The notes under the pieces were generated by a model. The model made no database searches. It was not told the DNA's origin and saw only the letters and a program-made list of their open reading frames with translations. Of a DNA stretch of 37,103 bases, positions 9,634 to 17,974 are shown piece by piece (position 1 is the first letter of the stretch; each line of letters opens with the position of its first letter). A program made the translations under genes and the position numbers. The stretch covers positions 1 through 37,103 of the forward strand of contig CANPXH010000021.1 in assembly GCA_947585865.1 (NCBI GenBank), in the 5' to 3' direction. Source of the stretch: an uncultured Clostridia bacterium (GTDB taxonomy: Bacteria; Bacillota; Clostridia; Lachnospirales; CAG-274).

Positions 9634-10371
9634 TCACCTCTGCTTTCGCCCGATAATTTTATCCATCAATGCAGAGCCCTTTTCGGCATCGGTCTCCATA
9701 AGCGCCAATACAGTGTATATATCAGATAAACTCATATCATACTTTGAGTATATATCCGCCGCCGTATAGCCACCTGCTCTTACCGCATCCTCGCTCTCTA
9801 TGAGCATACCGCATTCACATACATAGGTGAACTCTCTGTAAAGCTCCTTGTGCTCCGACATATCGTTTAAAAATCTCTGCTTTTCCTCCCCGCTCATATC
9901 TTCAAAGCCGTCTATATAATATGAAGCGGCTTTTCTGAATTCCTCCGGGCTTATCTCATGATCCTCCGGCACGATGGCTATGAGCTTTTCAAGCTTTCTG
10001 ACAAGGGCATCCACATTGTTTCCTCCCTTATGCACTATTCCCAGCACATTGGTATGGGGCAAAAACACAAGCATCACAGGCTCTTCCAAATATTTGCCCG
10101 ATATGGTAAGCTTTTCAATATCATAGCTGTCTATAAGGGAGTATATGTATTCCAGCTTATCACGGCTAAACTTTATATCCGTATTCAGCTCCGATTCGCC
10201 GGCATCGCTTATCTCCTTTAGTATCACCGTATCTATATCTATAAGAACATTGTCAAGGAGACCCTTCATAAACCTTTTCATTGACAAGGACTTGTCCTCA
10301 AGCCTGTTGTAGTCTATGCAGTATGTATATATCATATCATTCTCGTCACAAGTTTTTGCAATACATATCAT
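9634..10371 (-). CDS. Unrecognised cytoplasmic protein
   Basis: 245 residues. The frame is open from 10401, but the ATG at 10371 follows AGGAGG, and that site overlaps the stop of the preceding gene, so I choose it. The N-terminus (MICIAKTCDENDMIYTYCIDYN) is a beta-rich stretch. Next is an alternating helix/strand region around PVMLVFLPHTNVLGIVHKGG, then an acidic helical C-terminal half. No membrane segment or signal peptide is seen, and I do not recognise a family. It lies between the HD-hydrolase gene and the SH3b membrane gene with 10- and 5-nt gaps, so it is almost certainly co-translated and may bridge the two products. Confidence 0.75.
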   Translation of the reverse strand: MICIAKTCDENDMIYTYCIDYNRLEDKSLSMKRFMKGLLDNVLIDIDTVILKEISDAGESELNTDIKFSRDKLEYIYSLIDSYDIEKLTISGKYLEEPVMLVFLPHTNVLGIVHKGGNNVDALVRKLEKLIAIVPEDHEISPEEFRKAASYYIDGFEDMSGEEKQRFLNDMSEHKELYREFTYVCECGMLIESEDAVRAGGYTAADIYSKYDMSLSDIYTVLALMETDAEKGSALMDKIIGRKQR

Positions 10372-10381
10372 AATATACCTC

Positions 10382-13300
10382 CTATTTCTCTGTGAAAACA
10401 ATATTGTCTATTATAGAACTTACAGATCTTACCTTATGATCTCGTATCGGTGCGCCGGGATACATCTTTCGGCCGGCTGTGGACTTAAGACCCTTTACGC
10501 CGTATTTGAATATCTGCCTTATCCTTTCCTTTTGCTCTGGATTGTACTTGCCCTTTATCTCAACGGTAAATGCGGCGGGTATGCCTCTGAGAGTCTCAAG
10601 CTCATCAAATCTTTCGCTTATACATCTTAATGTCGATGCGGGAGAAAGCATACCGTTCTTGACAATAAGCACTTCTTCAATCATTTTTTTGCCGTTGACC
10701 TCTTTTGTCCTTATCCTTGTGGAAAGGTTAGACTCTCCCAAATTATACATTATACCGTTGCGTGCATTGGCATTTTCCTTTGTGTCGACATCCTTTGAAT
10801 ACTTGAGCTCTCTGTCTCCATAGAACACGCTGCAGTTTTCGCATTCATCCTGAATATCTATAAGGTCGCCCACATTGCTGTCTTTTCTTTCTATGGATAT
10901 ATTCTTTCCCGTTTGTGACTTGGGATGCTCCACCGCATTTGCATCGCCTAATCTTACGCTTGCGGCAATAAGCGACTGCCTGCCAAGCTCATCGCTGTCT
11001 ATATCGCCTGCTTCTATTGCGATCCTTCCGTTTTCGTCACGCCTTACTCTCTTCAGTAAGCCAAAGCTTTCGGGAGAACAGTCCACCCCTGCTTTTTCGC
11101 TGTTTTCTATAAGTTTATTCAATGCGTCGGCCCATTTGTGCTTATCAAACATATTGCTTATGCCCGAAGTGGATTTGGAATGGGCAAGACAGTACATTGC
11201 AATATTGTTTACCTGAGCATCGTCTACGCCAAACACCGATTTTATTTTATCCCTTTCGGAAAATACAATAAGCGCCGAACTCATCGGATGATTTTTCCTT
11301 ATATTGTTGCCGTTGAACTCCTTATCCTCTCCAATACATTCGGAAAGATATCTGCCGTTCATTCCCGTATCATGATACATAGAGGCGATGAGTATTTCTT
11401 TTTCATCCGTCTTGTTAAGCTCAAAGCCGTAGTCGCATGAGTCAAAGGCTCTTGCCGCTTCTATGCTCTTGCCCGCAACCTTCTTTACGTGCTCAAGACC
11501 GTGATCCGTATAGTATTCCAGATCCTCAAAGCGCTTTGCTGTTTCTTCGCCCTCAATATATTTATCTGCCGTAAGGCCTTCCGCCTTGGCAATTATCACA
11601 GCTATCTCCTTGTCTTCCAGACGATCCTCAAATTTCTCTGTGTTTTCAAGGCCGCTTATTTTGTCAAGACCCTTGTCTACCATAGTCCTTCCAAGCTCCG
11701 CATTGGTGCTTTGGCTTTCCCTGGCAATCTTATCCACCTCGGATCTTATGGCGTCTATATGCTTTTTCCTTGCCAGCTCGCTGTATACAGGGAATGTATA
11801 TTCGGGATGTTTTTGTTTCTGCTCATATGCCAAAGCAAAAAACAGATCCCTGTTGTTTTTGTACATACTCTCAAGCTCTTTGTCGTTATAGTCTTCATAT
11901 TCCTTTATTCTGCCAAGAGCAAGATCGAAGTTGTCCGGGTCGTTGTATCTTCTTAACACAGACTCGTACTTTTCAATGTCCTTATTTATCACATCGTCCA
12001 GTTCCGTATTCAGATCAAGATCCTCATATCTGTCGGCGATATCGCTCTTCTCATTCTTTTCAATATGAGCGGCATTATTGTCATCACCATCGTTTATATC
12101 GCCATTATCATCGGACTTTTCCGCCGCATCCGTTTTTTCCGTAATATTTACCGCTTCATCTTCTTTCGTATTTTCGGATGCTTTTTCAACGGCCTCGACA
12201 ATATTTCCCTGCTTATCGATGAGTCCTGCCAAATATGCGTATATTACGGGGCTGCTTTCCTTCATTTCATCGATCTCTTTATCTGTAAAGTCGTCAAGAG
12301 TCTTGTATTCATAGTTCTCTGTAAGAGCGCCCTCGGAAGAAACATAATCACATATCTCTTTTTGCCTGTTCTCTATAGATACATTCTCTATGACTGCCTT
12401 TATGCCGTTATCATCGGCAAGCTCGCCACGATTTGGCACATCAGCTTTTATTTCCTCTGTTTCTTTTTCCGTCTCCTCGGGTATCTCATATGCCTGCGGA
12501 GCCTCTGCAGTTTTCTCCTCAGGCTCTTCCTCGGTCTCGTCAATATCAAAGACCTCCGTGGCTTCGGCAGCATTTGCGTCAAGAACCTCCTCTTTTTTAT
12601 TGTCGAGGTTCTCCGTCACTTCTTTTGCGGCTTCATTGTCTTTTTCCGATGTTATCTCTCCGCTCACATCAATATCGCCGTGCAGATAGGCATATACCAC
12701 GGGAGACTTCTCCTTCATTTCCGAGATCTCCTCTTCGGAAAAATCACTGAGCGTCTTCATATCATAATCCTCATTGAGCGCATCCTCCGAAACGACATAT
12801 TCAGATATGGCTCTGCGCCTTTCCTCAATGGGAATATCATTTATATTCATTGCGCCTTCACTCTTTTCTTCCTTATATTCCATATGTGCGTCAGCAGCTT
12901 CATATCCCATGGGATCCTTTATGTAATCCGGCAGTTCTCTTGGGCTGTGCAGTGCTTGATACTCATTGTTTAAATAATCCATAAGAGCAGGATCCTTCTC
13001 GGATATCTCCCTCAGCTCTTCACTGCTCATATTTTCAAAGGTCTTGTAAGAACCGTCAGCATTTATTCCCTTGCCTTCCTTCAGAAATTTCATATAAGCT
13101 TCTTTTTGCATTTCAAGCTGTTTATCGGGATTGCTGCTGAAATACTCATTTCTCTTTTTTTCAATGGAGTCATCGGTCTCTTCGGCTTCCTCGGTAGTTT
13201 CTTCTACCTCTTCCGTCTCTTCGACTTCCTCGGTATCCTCTTCGACTTCCTCGGTCTCTTCGACTTCTTTGGTATCCTCTTCTACCTCTTCCGTCTCTTC

Positions 13301-14338
13301 GACTTCTTCGGTCTCCTCGACTTCCTCGGTCTCTTCAACTTCTTCGGTGTCCTCTTCGACTTCCTCGGTTTCCTCTTCAACCTCTTCCGTCTTTTCGACT
13401 TCTTCGGTCTCTTCTTCGACCTCCTCGGTCTCTTTCTCTACCTCTTCCGTCTCTTCTTCTACCTCTTCCGTCTCCTCGACTTCCTCGGTGTCCTCTTCTA
13501 CCTCTTCCGTCTCTTCTACCCCTTCGGTCTCCTCGACTTCCTCGGTGTCCTCTTCGACTTCTTCCGTCTCTTCCTCTACCTCTTCCGTCTCCTCGACTTC
13601 CTCGGTATCCTCTTCGACTTCCTCGGTCTCTTCGACTTCTTTGGTATCCTCTTCTACCTCTTCCGTCTCTTCGATTTCTTCGGTATCCTCTTCAACCTCT
13701 TCCGTCTCTTCGACTTCTTCGGTGTCTTCCTCTACCTCTTCCGTCTCTTCGACCTCCTCGGTCTCCTCTTCGACTTCTTCCGTCTCCTCGACTTCCTCGG
13801 TCTCTTCTTCGACCTCTTCCGTCTCTTCGACTTCCTCGGTATTCTCTTCGACTTCTTCGGTATCCTCTTCGACTTCTTCGGTATCCTCTTCGACTTCTTC
13901 CGTCTCTTCGACCTCTTCGGTATTCTCTTCGACTTCTTCGGTGTCCTCTTCGACCTCTTCCGTCTCTTCTTCTACCTCTTCAGTGTCTTCGACTTCTTCA
14001 GTATCCTCTTCGACCTCTTCGGTCTCTTCGACTTCTTCCGTCTCCTCGACTTCCTCGGTCTCTTCTTCGACCTCTTCCGTCTCCTCGACTTCCTCGGTCT
14101 CTTCCTCTACCTCTTCCGTATCTTCGGAGACCTCTTTGTCATCCTCAAGATCCCATGTCTCTGCATTTTTATCTGCATTTACCTCGTTGTCCGTTCTCTT
14201 ATTTTCTATTTTATCGGTCTCGTTCAGATCCCAGTCTTCCTCTAATTTGCTTTCGACGTTTTTATTTTCCGAATTTTTCGGCTCTGTTTTTTCTGTGTTT
14301 TCCGGGTTATTGTTTTTGCTTTCCAAATTATAGCTCAC
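10382..14338 (-). CDS. HD-domain phosphohydrolase with long acidic Glu/Val/Thr repeat
   Basis: 1318 residues, starting at a GTG 7 nt after GAGG. Residues 1-70 are low-complexity. Residues 73-392 are an almost pure run of TEEVEE units spaced by T, ET or DT. Next come three related modules of about 60 residues (about 393-460, 496-558, 648-711) with the pattern YKTLxDFxxxEIxEMKExSPVxYAYLxG, and a weaker fourth near 793-833. The C-terminal third is an HD domain: His950, the HD pair 989-990 in MYHDTGMNG, His1017, His1053 and a later RLGDAN. HD enzymes hydrolyse phosphoesters such as cyclic nucleotides, (p)ppGpp or dNTPs; the substrate is unknown. No membrane segment is seen. The acidic repeat may act as a flexible spacer or metal/protein-binding tether. 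Confidence 0.85.
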   Translation of the reverse strand: MSYNLESKNNNPENTEKTEPKNSENKNVESKLEEDWDLNETDKIENKRTDNEVNADKNAETWDLEDDKEVSEDTEEVEEETEEVEETEEVEEETEEVEETEEVEETEEVEEDTEEVEDTEEVEEETEEVEEDTEEVEENTEEVEETEEVEEDTEEVEEDTEEVEENTEEVEETEEVEEETEEVEETEEVEEETEEVEETEEVEEDTEEVEETEEVEEDTEEIEETEEVEEDTKEVEETEEVEEDTEEVEETEEVEEETEEVEEDTEEVEETEGVEETEEVEEDTEEVEETEEVEEETEEVEKETEEVEEETEEVEKTEEVEEETEEVEEDTEEVEETEEVEETEEVEETEEVEEDTKEVEETEEVEEDTEEVEETEEVEETTEEAEETDDSIEKKRNEYFSSNPDKQLEMQKEAYMKFLKEGKGINADGSYKTFENMSSEELREISEKDPALMDYLNNEYQALHSPRELPDYIKDPMGYEAADAHMEYKEEKSEGAMNINDIPIEERRRAISEYVVSEDALNEDYDMKTLSDFSEEEISEMKEKSPVVYAYLHGDIDVSGEITSEKDNEAAKEVTENLDNKKEEVLDANAAEATEVFDIDETEEEPEEKTAEAPQAYEIPEETEKETEEIKADVPNRGELADDNGIKAVIENVSIENRQKEICDYVSSEGALTENYEYKTLDDFTDKEIDEMKESSPVIYAYLAGLIDKQGNIVEAVEKASENTKEDEAVNITEKTDAAEKSDDNGDINDGDDNNAAHIEKNEKSDIADRYEDLDLNTELDDVINKDIEKYESVLRRYNDPDNFDLALGRIKEYEDYNDKELESMYKNNRDLFFALAYEQKQKHPEYTFPVYSELARKKHIDAIRSEVDKIARESQSTNAELGRTMVDKGLDKISGLENTEKFEDRLEDKEIAVIIAKAEGLTADKYIEGEETAKRFEDLEYYTDHGLEHVKKVAGKSIEAARAFDSCDYGFELNKTDEKEILIASMYHDTGMNGRYLSECIGEDKEFNGNNIRKNHPMSSALIVFSERDKIKSVFGVDDAQVNNIAMYCLAHSKSTSGISNMFDKHKWADALNKLIENSEKAGVDCSPESFGLLKRVRRDENGRIAIEAGDIDSDELGRQSLIAASVRLGDANAVEHPKSQTGKNISIERKDSNVGDLIDIQDECENCSVFYGDRELKYSKDVDTKENANARNGIMYNLGESNLSTRIRTKEVNGKKMIEEVLIVKNGMLSPASTLRCISERFDELETLRGIPAAFTVEIKGKYNPEQKERIRQIFKYGVKGLKSTAGRKMYPGAPIRDHKVRSVSSIIDNIVFTEK
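13180..14125 (-). repeat. In-frame 18/21-bp tandem repeats encoding TEEVEE units
   Basis: About 945 bp of imperfect tandem repeats, each encoding EEVEET, EEVEEDT or EEVEEET. Codons vary between copies (GAA/GAG, GTC/GTA), so it is translated and partly diversified rather than freshly duplicated. It produces long false open frames on the plus strand. It is likely variable in length between strains and is an assembly hazard. Confidence 0.9.
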
Positions 14339-14347
14339 ACTATCACC

Positions 14348-17095
14348 TCAGTTTTTTTCTTCAGCCAAATACATTGCATAATTCTTGACCATAACATACT
14401 GTATATACTTTTCGTATTTCATACGGTCCAAAGCATAGCCCAACAGACACATCCTCTCGCTGAAATCAAGCTCCTCATCCTTAAAGCAGCTTTTTATCAA
14501 GGTTGCAACAGCCTTTACGGTCACATCGTTATCATATCCGATATCCTTCATATATGCCTTGAGCTTTTCAAGCTTGGCTGTTTGGCCGGCAAGAGTACTG
14601 TCGATAAATTCATAATGGCTGCATCTGTTCCTGCAGAACATACAGCCCAAATGCCTGGCAAATTTTTGGGAATATCCGGGCATTCTTGCCGCAACATTTT
14701 TCCTTATCATATCCAGAAGATCGTCTCTGGAATGTACCGCATCGCTGCTGTCCTCCTTAAGGGGGAGCATTACCAGCTTAGGCTTATTGTCGCCCTCGGA
14801 ATATACCGCAGCGCAGCCCCTTTTAAGCGAACTCAGGTACTCTATTTGCGATTCGTTCATATTCATGGAATGGCCTATGGCCTCTCTGTCATCCTTCATC
14901 ACTGTACGATGAACTATTTTAAGATTGGTATTTTTTATAGTATCGGGAGCCAGCTTTGTAGGGATCTGATCGGCTATCAATATGCCCTGTCCGAATGTAC
15001 GTATTTCCGCAAGCATATTGCAGAAAAATTCTACGGAATTGGCTCTCGGATTGTTTTCTCCCGTTACGTTTTTAAGAAGCCTGTGAGCTTCCTCTATCAT
15101 AAGAACGTGCTGCAGCGGCTTTTTGCCGTTGCCCATGTCCGATTTCCTGTATTCGTAAAGCTGCACAAGAAGAACGCCTATTACAAAGGATTTTATATCA
15201 TCGTCTCCTATATCCTCAAGCTCCATTACCACAGGGCTTTTAAGGACCTTTTCAATATCAACGCTCTTGCGTACATCCAGCATAGCGCCCTTTCCGCCTA
15301 TCCTAAGGGAATTGACTCTTGCCTGCAGCGCAGCCTTGACATTGGACTTAACCTCCTTGTCATAGTTCATTCTCTCTACTACCTCTTCTATTTTGTAATA
15401 CAGATCGGATAATGTGGGATACTCATCCCAGCCGTATTTGTTTTCGTTGTCAACTATATCCCAGCCTCTGTCCTCGTATACCTCATATACAGATGTCTCC
15501 AATACATAGGGCATAGGCGGATACAGCTCAAAGCTTGCCTTAAATGTGGCAAGCAGATAATCTATGTGTGTTTGTATGGATACCTTTCTGCTTCCTTTTC
15601 CCTGTATCTCAAAGGGATTTATCCTAAAGCTTATGGCATTTTTTCCTTCACCGCCCAATGTAAAAAGCATAAGATTTTTAAAATTTTCATTTACGGCACC
15701 CTTCCTGTCGGCAAGATTCATAAGCTCTATGTACTCTCTCTTGGCCGATTCGATAACAAGGAAGGGTATGTTGTGAGTCTGATATATCTCGCTTAGCAAA
15801 GCCTTTGACGTATTTGTTTTGCCGCCGCCTGTTATGCCTATTATAAGGGCGTGTCTTGTAAGATCCTCCAATTCGATATCATATCTGTTTTTGAAATCGA
15901 TGTCATAGCCTCTTCCGCCCCGGCAAATATTGCCTATATAAAGAGGCTTTTTTACATTATGTCTGACCGCCATATCAAACTGCACGTATTCATCCAAATA
16001 ATATCCGGGAAACTCCGTTTGGGGAAGCATTATAAATCTGGCCAAATTCCCGCTGTCCATTATAGTCTGATATCTGTAATTGCTGAAAAGAGGGCCGCCC
16101 GGATGCTCTCCGATGCCTTCATCGGCTATAACGCAGGCATTCTCCACCATATTCCTGAGCTGCTTGCGGCTTGTGCTGCCGCTTTGCATAGGTATACACC
16201 TGACCGATTCAAAGCAATCCAAATTATTGGCGCAGTAGCTTGCCTTTATCACGCCGCTCAGCTTGCTGAAATCACACTCGTTATCTGAGCAAAAGCATAT
16301 GTTCACAGCCCATGTTCCGCTTGCTTCGCATACTCTGAGCATTCTGTACAGCTTGTCCAGATTGTTTATATAATCTTGTATGTCATAGTTGGTTTTCTGT
16401 ATGCTTCGGCCTGTTCCCGATTCGCTTTTTGAAAGAGTGACATAGGAGCTGTAGTCATTCTTTTCGGCAATTATCCTTTCGGCAGCCTCACGGGCATAGC
16501 CCGATACCTTGTTTGCCGTAACGCATATGGTAAAGCGGCAGCCAAGCATAGCCCTGCATATGCTGTCGGTTTCCGATACCAAAGACTTGTTTGATACCTC
16601 ATTATTTTCCGAATACTCTATGGGATAGCCCATAACTATACCGCCGTAGCTGTATTTGCTTTCGTCAATATCAAGGCTGTCGACAGGCTTTAATTCTATG
16701 CCCGGCATAAAAGCCTTGTATGTATCCATAAGAGTATTTACCGCTCTTTGCTCCCCGTCTGCATTGGGGTCGTCTGATATGCCTACATAAAAGCCTATAC
16801 CGTCTTCATCTCCGTCTATAACAAATGAGACCACCGCATCCGGCTTTATGCCCGAAAGTATATTTGCAAAATATTCGGAGTAATCCACATCCTCATTGTA
16901 CTGCCAAAATTTGGTACCTCCCGGTATTCTGAACCATGACATACGAAAACAGCCGTCTATATCCTCGACGGAATCAAATTCTATACCCCTGTTTTCATCA
17001 TTTAATATCTCACACAGCCTGTCGATATATTTTCGGCATATAATATCGTTAAGCTGTTTTCCGTTTTTTTGAGTTCCTCCGAATACTTCCGCCAT
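14348..17095 (-). CDS. HerA/FtsK-superfamily P-loop ATPase
   Basis: 915 residues; the ATG follows GGAGG by 6 nt. Residues 1-390 are an N-terminal region without a clear family. The ATPase core has Walker A GITGGGKT at 420-427, Walker B LMIEEAH at 665-671, and the HerA-type segment EIRTFGQGILIADQIPTKLAP, followed by KIVHRT and the GCAAVYSEG strand. The C-terminus holds a Cys cluster (GCMFCRNRCSHYE) that could bind zinc or an Fe-S cluster. HerA-like proteins are hexameric translocases acting on DNA or, in type IV systems, on protein. No NurA nuclease is next to it. It is in the middle of the island operon, 9 nt before the HD-protein gene. Confidence 0.9.
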   Translation of the reverse strand: MAEVFGGTQKNGKQLNDIICRKYIDRLCEILNDENRGIEFDSVEDIDGCFRMSWFRIPGGTKFWQYNEDVDYSEYFANILSGIKPDAVVSFVIDGDEDGIGFYVGISDDPNADGEQRAVNTLMDTYKAFMPGIELKPVDSLDIDESKYSYGGIVMGYPIEYSENNEVSNKSLVSETDSICRAMLGCRFTICVTANKVSGYAREAAERIIAEKNDYSSYVTLSKSESGTGRSIQKTNYDIQDYINNLDKLYRMLRVCEASGTWAVNICFCSDNECDFSKLSGVIKASYCANNLDCFESVRCIPMQSGSTSRKQLRNMVENACVIADEGIGEHPGGPLFSNYRYQTIMDSGNLARFIMLPQTEFPGYYLDEYVQFDMAVRHNVKKPLYIGNICRGGRGYDIDFKNRYDIELEDLTRHALIIGITGGGKTNTSKALLSEIYQTHNIPFLVIESAKREYIELMNLADRKGAVNENFKNLMLFTLGGEGKNAISFRINPFEIQGKGSRKVSIQTHIDYLLATFKASFELYPPMPYVLETSVYEVYEDRGWDIVDNENKYGWDEYPTLSDLYYKIEEVVERMNYDKEVKSNVKAALQARVNSLRIGGKGAMLDVRKSVDIEKVLKSPVVMELEDIGDDDIKSFVIGVLLVQLYEYRKSDMGNGKKPLQHVLMIEEAHRLLKNVTGENNPRANSVEFFCNMLAEIRTFGQGILIADQIPTKLAPDTIKNTNLKIVHRTVMKDDREAIGHSMNMNESQIEYLSSLKRGCAAVYSEGDNKPKLVMLPLKEDSSDAVHSRDDLLDMIRKNVAARMPGYSQKFARHLGCMFCRNRCSHYEFIDSTLAGQTAKLEKLKAYMKDIGYDNDVTVKAVATLIKSCFKDEELDFSERMCLLGYALDRMKYEKYIQYVMVKNYAMYLAEEKN

Positions 17096-17116
17096 AATAC
17101 TCCTCCTGTCAGTATG

Positions 17117-17821
17117 TCAGCACAACCAATATAAAATCAAATACAAAGGGATAAGCACTGCCAGCGCCGTTATCAGTCTTACGGCAAAGCCTGATATACC
17201 GTTCTTTATCCGTATCTCGACATTTGAATATATCTTAACTATTTTCCTGGCCTCTATCTGATTTCTCCTGTTTCTTTTTCCCTTAACTATCACGCCTTCG
17301 TCTGCATTCAAATGGCTGTCAAGTATGTCTCCGTACAGCAGTACCTCATAATGGCAGCCTATATCCTGCCCTATGGAGCGAAGAGTCTCCTCGGGAATCA
17401 GTGTGAAAACATTGATAGTGTCGCTCGTGGAAAAATCCACGCCTGAAAAAACAGAATGCATCCACTTTGAGAAACCGCCTCTGTTGTCTGTTATAACGGC
17501 ACAGTTGGCTATAACGCCCCTGTATTCATTTTTTCCAAGCTCCGGATCACTGCTTGCGGCCGACTCGTTTGTGCTTTTGAGAATACCCTGTTTGGCATTG
17601 AAAATATTGCCGCTGTCACGCCCCGTAAGTCTGCTCCCTGTATCCGAGCCTCCGTTATTCGGGCCTAAAAGTCTGCCCCCTGTATCCGGGCTGCCGCTGT
17701 CACGCCCCGTAAGTCTGCTGCCTGTATCCGAGCCTCCGCTATCCGGGCCTAAAAGTCTGCCGCCGTTATTAAAGCCGCCGTTATTAAAGCCGCCGTCTGA
17801 TCTTTTCTTGAAACCGGCCAT
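17117..17821 (-). CDS. Tail-anchored protein with Gly/Ser/Asp repeats
   Basis: 234 residues. GTG at 17830 is in frame, but ATG at 17821 follows GAGG by 8 nt. Residues 1-75 are cytoplasmic, starting AGFKKRSDGGFNNGG, then four 14-residue repeats of the form G(G/S)RL(L/T)G(P/R)DSG(G/S)xDT. A folded region spans about 100-200 (NEYRGVIANCAVITDNRGGFSK, INVFTLIPEETL, YEVLLYGDILDSHLN). One membrane helix at the very C-terminus (VRLITALAVLIPLYLILYW) predicts tail anchoring with the bulk inside. I know no family for the folded part. It is the first gene after the internal promoter at 17913-17941. The repeats echo the Gly/Ser tail of the vWA protein at 23456-24697. Confidence 0.75.
   Translation of the reverse strand: MAGFKKRSDGGFNNGGFNNGGRLLGPDSGGSDTGSRLTGRDSGSPDTGGRLLGPNNGGSDTGSRLTGRDSGNIFNAKQGILKSTNESAASSDPELGKNEYRGVIANCAVITDNRGGFSKWMHSVFSGVDFSTSDTINVFTLIPEETLRSIGQDIGCHYEVLLYGDILDSHLNADEGVIVKGKRNRRNQIEARKIVKIYSNVEIRIKNGISGFAVRLITALAVLIPLYLILYWLC
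17605..17769 (-). repeat. 42-bp repeats (84-bp higher-order) in the tail-anchored protein gene
   Basis: Two near-identical 84-bp units, each made of two diverged 42-bp halves, encode the 14-residue Gly/Asp repeats. For example, the CGCTGTCACGCC segment recurs at 17611 and 17695. Near identity suggests recent duplication. Confidence 0.85.
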
Positions 17822-17866
17822 TATCGTCACCTCTCATATGCCTTTGTATATCGTCTTAAATTTCAG

Positions 17867-17901
17867 ATAGGAGGGACTCTGTAAGCATAGCTCCCTCCTA
17901 T
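17867..17901 (-). promoter_or_regulatory. 5' leader hairpin
   Basis: A perfect 10-bp stem (ATAGGAGGGA paired with TCCCTCCTAT) has a 15-nt loop. It begins within a few nt of the start expected from the promoter at 17913-17941. No T run follows on the minus strand, so it is not an intrinsic terminator. Its upper arm holds an AGGAGG-like sequence that is sequestered. It may stabilise the 5' end or bind a regulator. Confidence 0.55.
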
Positions 17902-17912
17902 TGAATAAGTGA

Positions 17913-17941
17913 TTTTTAATTGATGCCACAGCATCTGTCAA
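17913..17941 (-). promoter_or_regulatory. Internal promoter of the island operon
   Basis: On the minus strand, a perfect TTGACA is 17 nt from TAAAAA in the 153-bp gap between the GAP1-like and tail-anchored genes. A second TTGACA lies 15 nt further upstream. It would let the downstream six genes be expressed apart from the upstream seven. The -10 is imperfect. Confidence 0.55.
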
Positions 17942-17974
17942 GCAAATTGCCGCCGCTGTCAAAAGCCGTTTTTA

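Noticed and set aside
13180..14125. Regular short repeats that could suggest a CRISPR array
   Set aside because: The units are 18-21 bp, contiguous, without spacers, and in frame with a large protein.
13106..14333. Two long plus-strand open frames rich in LFDF or SSTSSVSS
   Set aside because: They are antisense readings of the acidic repeat in the HD-hydrolase gene, with no ribosome site or promoter.
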